Shown: piece after piece, positions 4,516-6,779 of the stretch
Layout of the letters: the number at the start of each line of letters is the position of its first letter
Numbering within the stretch: position 1 is the first letter of the stretch
Assembly: GCA_947379685.1 (NCBI GenBank)
Contig: CANCOG010000275.1
Span: 1-6,779, forward strand
Source: Flavipsychrobacter stenotrophus
GTDB lineage: Bacteria; Bacteroidota; Bacteroidia; Chitinophagales; Chitinophagaceae
Reading direction: 5' to 3'
Length of the DNA: 6,779 bases
Notes under the pieces: model-generated
Database searches by the model: none
The model's input: only the letters and a program-made list of their open reading frames with translations
What the model was told of the DNA's origin: nothing
Position numbers and translations under genes: made by a program

Positions 4516-6779
4516 ATGAAAAAACTGCTCCTTTCTTTATTGCTACTTCCATTGTTTTGCCATGCACAATTGGGTTACATTAACACGATAGCAGGCAATG
4601 GCTCATCTGGCTTTAGTGGAGACGGAGGGGCAGCCACCGCTGCTCAAATGCAAGCAGCTGAAGGAACCGTTTCTTGCGATGGTAGTGGCAATGTTTATAT
4701 TGATGACTATCACAACGGGAGACTTCGAAAGGTAAGCCCTGCCGGCATTATCACTACTGTTGCAGGCGGGGGCAGTTCGACCGCCGATGGAGTGCCGGCA
4801 ACTTCTGCTTCGATAGCTTTAGGCGCATTTGTCTCGGACATATCGGGAAATATTTATCTTGGTGATGGTAGTCGTGTAAGAAAAATAGCCGCTGGTACCG
4901 GTATTATTACTACTGTTGCCGGCACAGGTTCGGCGGGCTACAGTGGTGATGGCGGTCCAGCGACTGCTGCCCAATTGGGTACGCCTTATGGTATGTGTTT
5001 AGATTTCAGTGGCAACCTATATATTGCAGATGAAAGCAATGCATGTATCCGTAAAGTAAATACTTCTGGTATCATTACCACATATGCCGGCACAGGCTCC
5101 GCCGGATTTAGTGGAGACGGGGGTGCTGCAACCGCCGCACAATTGCAATCACCTGACGGTATGTGCTTTGATGCCCTTGGAAATTTGTATGTGGCGGACA
5201 GGTATAACTATCGTATCCGTAAAATAGATGCTTCCGGGATTATCACCACTTACGCAGGAAACGGTTCTTATGGATTTAGTGGAGACGGCGGTGCTGCGAC
5301 GGCAGCAAGTTTCGCAGAACCAAGCGATGTTCGCATAGACAGTTATGGCAATTTATATATTGCAGATCCCCACAACAGCCGCGTCCGCAAAATAGATCCA
5401 ACCGGCATAACCAGTACATTTGCAGGAGGTGGGTCCTCTGCCAGTGAAGGTATTCCTGCAACTTCGGCATCGTTAAGTGAAACCTGGGGAATAGGCATTG
5501 ATGGAAATAATAACATTTATATCACTGACCGTTACAATTATCGCGTACGCCGGGTTAATGGCCTGGGTTTCCCTGTTGCAACTGCTGACAGCTTTTCAGT
5601 ATATATCAATACACTTTGCACAGGACCATCTATCACGGTTTTACCTGCACATTATTCGGCTGGTTTACAAATCAAAACATGGTTTGGTGATGGGGCAATG
5701 CAAACAGATACTTTTTCTGCATATTCCGGAATTTCTTTATTTGCTCACGTATATGGCAGTTCTGGCACTTATTCCATAAAGCATGTTCTTTATAATGGCA
5801 GCCTTGCAATTGACAGCATTACATACAGTTATAATTATACTTTGTGTAACTCCTTCCAGGTCCGGTTCTATTATGATGGCAACAGTAACTGCGTAAAAGA
5901 CAGTACCGATTTTTCTGTTACACAGTCTTCGCTTGTCGAGGTAGATTCAAATAGTATTCCGGTTGATATAATTTCAGTTTCGAGTGGTTTATATTACAAG
6001 GCATATGGGGTTCCGGGCGATATCTATGCCTTTAAAGTGATAGCCCCGCCTGGCGCTTTACATGTTACGTGTCCTTCTTCCGGAATTATTTATGATACTA
6101 TCAGCGCAACTGCATATGCTGATTCAGCACAAAGCATCGGTATGGAGTGTACCACAGCAACCGGCTACGACTTAGGTATTGTCTCCTCCGGTGTGGCGAC
6201 AGGAGTACACGCACATGCAGGGGATATCTATGCATTTAATAACTCATGTCCCCCTATCAACAGTACTGTAACGCTCCACTTTAGTCCGAAACATGCATAT
6301 TATTTTGCCAGCCCTACGCCAGCTTCAACAACAGCTACCTCAATCACCTGGAATATAAGCGCACTTTCCGCTGCCGATGCTGCCCTAACTCACCTGTATT
6401 ATCACCTTGAAGTATCCGGTTCCACATTGACTCCTGGCGATACGGTGCATTCATATATTGTAATTACCCCTGACAGTGGTGACGCCGATACATCTAACAA
6501 CGTTATTGATATTATTGATACGGTACGTTCCGGCTGGGACCCCAACGAAATATCCGTAAAACCCGCTGGCTGCATTGCTTCCGGCACTACCCCAAACCTC
6601 CTCACTTACGCCATCAATTTTGAGAATACAGGCAACGACACAGCACATAATATTTATGTGATGGATACCCTTTCTGATTATGTGGATTTTTCGAGCATGA
6701 GGCTGGTGATGAGTTCGCATGAAATGTATATTTCGAAACTGAAAGATGCCGTTGGACACAACATACTGAAATTCGACTT
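4516..6779 (+). CDS. Second secreted NHL-repeat propeller protein, tandem paralogue of the preceding gene (C-terminus beyond right edge)
   Basis: The frame is open from ATG at 4516 to the window end (754 complete codons, no stop). Residues 1-17 (MKKLLLSLLLLPLFCHA, then Q18) form a Sec signal peptide; the Cys at 15 is not in a lipobox, so a lipoprotein is unlikely. Six NHL blades span about 21-348; blades 1, 3, 4 and 5 carry SGDGG (residues 34, 143, 199, 255), while blades 2 and 6 carry a different loop, GGGSS...PATSAS. A PKD-like domain follows (about 357-443; WFGDG at 389-393, HVYGSSGTYSIK at 411-422), then an SdrD/prealbumin-like domain (about 445-530; YYDGNSNCVKD at 452-462), a CARDB/DUF11-like domain (about 550-672) and the start of a DUF7619-type domain (WDPNEISVKPAG from 674). 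By comparison with the upstream gene about 150 residues are missing, including an expected T9SS sorting domain. The product should be a surface or secreted protein of the same kind as its neighbour; its ligand is unknown. The start is supported by the signal peptide. Confidence 0.92.
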   Translation, partial: MKKLLLSLLLLPLFCHAQLGYINTIAGNGSSGFSGDGGAATAAQMQAAEGTVSCDGSGNVYIDDYHNGRLRKVSPAGIITTVAGGGSSTADGVPATSASIALGAFVSDISGNIYLGDGSRVRKIAAGTGIITTVAGTGSAGYSGDGGPATAAQLGTPYGMCLDFSGNLYIADESNACIRKVNTSGIITTYAGTGSAGFSGDGGAATAAQLQSPDGMCFDALGNLYVADRYNYRIRKIDASGIITTYAGNGSYGFSGDGGAATAASFAEPSDVRIDSYGNLYIADPHNSRVRKIDPTGITSTFAGGGSSASEGIPATSASLSETWGIGIDGNNNIYITDRYNYRVRRVNGLGFPVATADSFSVYINTLCTGPSITVLPAHYSAGLQIKTWFGDGAMQTDTFSAYSGISLFAHVYGSSGTYSIKHVLYNGSLAIDSITYSYNYTLCNSFQVRFYYDGNSNCVKDSTDFSVTQSSLVEVDSNSIPVDIISVSSGLYYKAYGVPGDIYAFKVIAPPGALHVTCPSSGIIYDTISATAYADSAQSIGMECTTATGYDLGIVSSGVATGVHAHAGDIYAFNNSCPPINSTVTLHFSPKHAYYFASPTPASTTATSITWNISALSAADAALTHLYYHLEVSGSTLTPGDTVHSYIVITPDSGDADTSNNVIDIIDTVRSGWDPNEISVKPAGCIASGTTPNLLTYAINFENTGNDTAHNIYVMDTLSDYVDFSSMRLVMSSHEMYISKLKDAVGHNILKFD
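4576..5559 (+). repeat. Six NHL-blade coding repeats, two of an unusual subtype
   Basis: The GII-T-T-[VYF]-A-G strands start at residues 77, 129, 185, 241 and 297 of the protein, giving blade lengths of 52, 56, 56 and 56; the first blade has a shortened start (YINTIAG). Blades 2 and 6 lack SGDGG and instead read GGGSSTADGVPATSASI and GGGSSASEGIPATSASL. Blades 3 to 5 are regular and close to one another (SGDGG-AATAAQL, GNLY-AD). Confidence 0.88.
6532..6777 (+). repeat. Copy B of the near-identical DUF7619-type coding segment
   Basis: This is the partner of 3617-3862. The identical block is at 6649-6687. Just before and after it the copies differ (CAC/CAT before, GTT/TTT after), so the identity is sharply bounded. 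The alignment stops only because the window ends. Confidence 0.9.

Noticed and set aside
4516..4566. Second NHL protein as a lipoprotein because of Cys15 in the signal peptide
   Set aside because: The residues before the Cys (P-L-F) do not form a lipobox, and CHA-Q gives a normal signal peptidase I site.
5276..6759. Shadow frames within the second NHL gene (5276-5470 -, 5498-5779 +, 6402-6605 -, 6451-6759 -)
   Set aside because: The main plus frame is open from 4516 to the edge with recognisable domains. The resemblance between the minus frames at 3512-3805 and 6451-6759 only reflects the duplicated coding segment on the other strand.

Overview
The window looks like chromosomal DNA of a Bacteroidota bacterium, probably from the Chitinophagales/Sphingobacteriales side, though the exact lineage cannot be fixed from sequence alone. 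Three things support this: a C-terminal type IX secretion (T9SS) type A sorting domain on the complete gene; a divergent membrane protein of the DUF4175 family, which I know from Bacteroidota; and an exact TAnnTTTG promoter element ahead of the complete gene, with no clear Shine-Dalgarno site before any of the genes.

Layout. Positions 1-1288 (minus strand) hold the N-terminal 429 codons of a DUF4175-type inner-membrane protein that runs off the left edge. Positions 1289-1588 are a 300-base divergent intergenic region with a probable promoter for the rightward genes at its right end. Positions 1589-4309 (plus) encode a complete 906-residue secreted protein: signal peptide, six NHL beta-propeller blades, a PKD-like domain, a prealbumin/SdrD-like domain with a calcium-loop-like motif, a CARDB/DUF11-like domain, a DUF7619-type domain and a T9SS sorting domain. 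Positions 4310-4515 are a 206-base spacer with an A-rich repeat, small imperfect hairpins and a weaker promoter candidate. Positions 4516-6779 (plus) encode the first 754 codons of a paralogue with the same domain order; it runs off the right edge inside the DUF7619-type domain.

The two rightward genes are a tandem duplication. They differ freely in the propeller and in the middle domains, but are about 93% identical in protein over the 82 codons of the last shared domain, including a 39-base block with no differences. All seven cysteines between the propeller and the window end line up between the copies. Both products should leave the cell (Sec, then T9SS) and be attached to or released from the surface. 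A binding or adhesion role for the propeller is inference; no catalytic motif is visible. The DUF4175 gene is divergent and shows no functional link to the pair. I see no RNA genes, insertion sequences, CRISPR arrays or phage genes.
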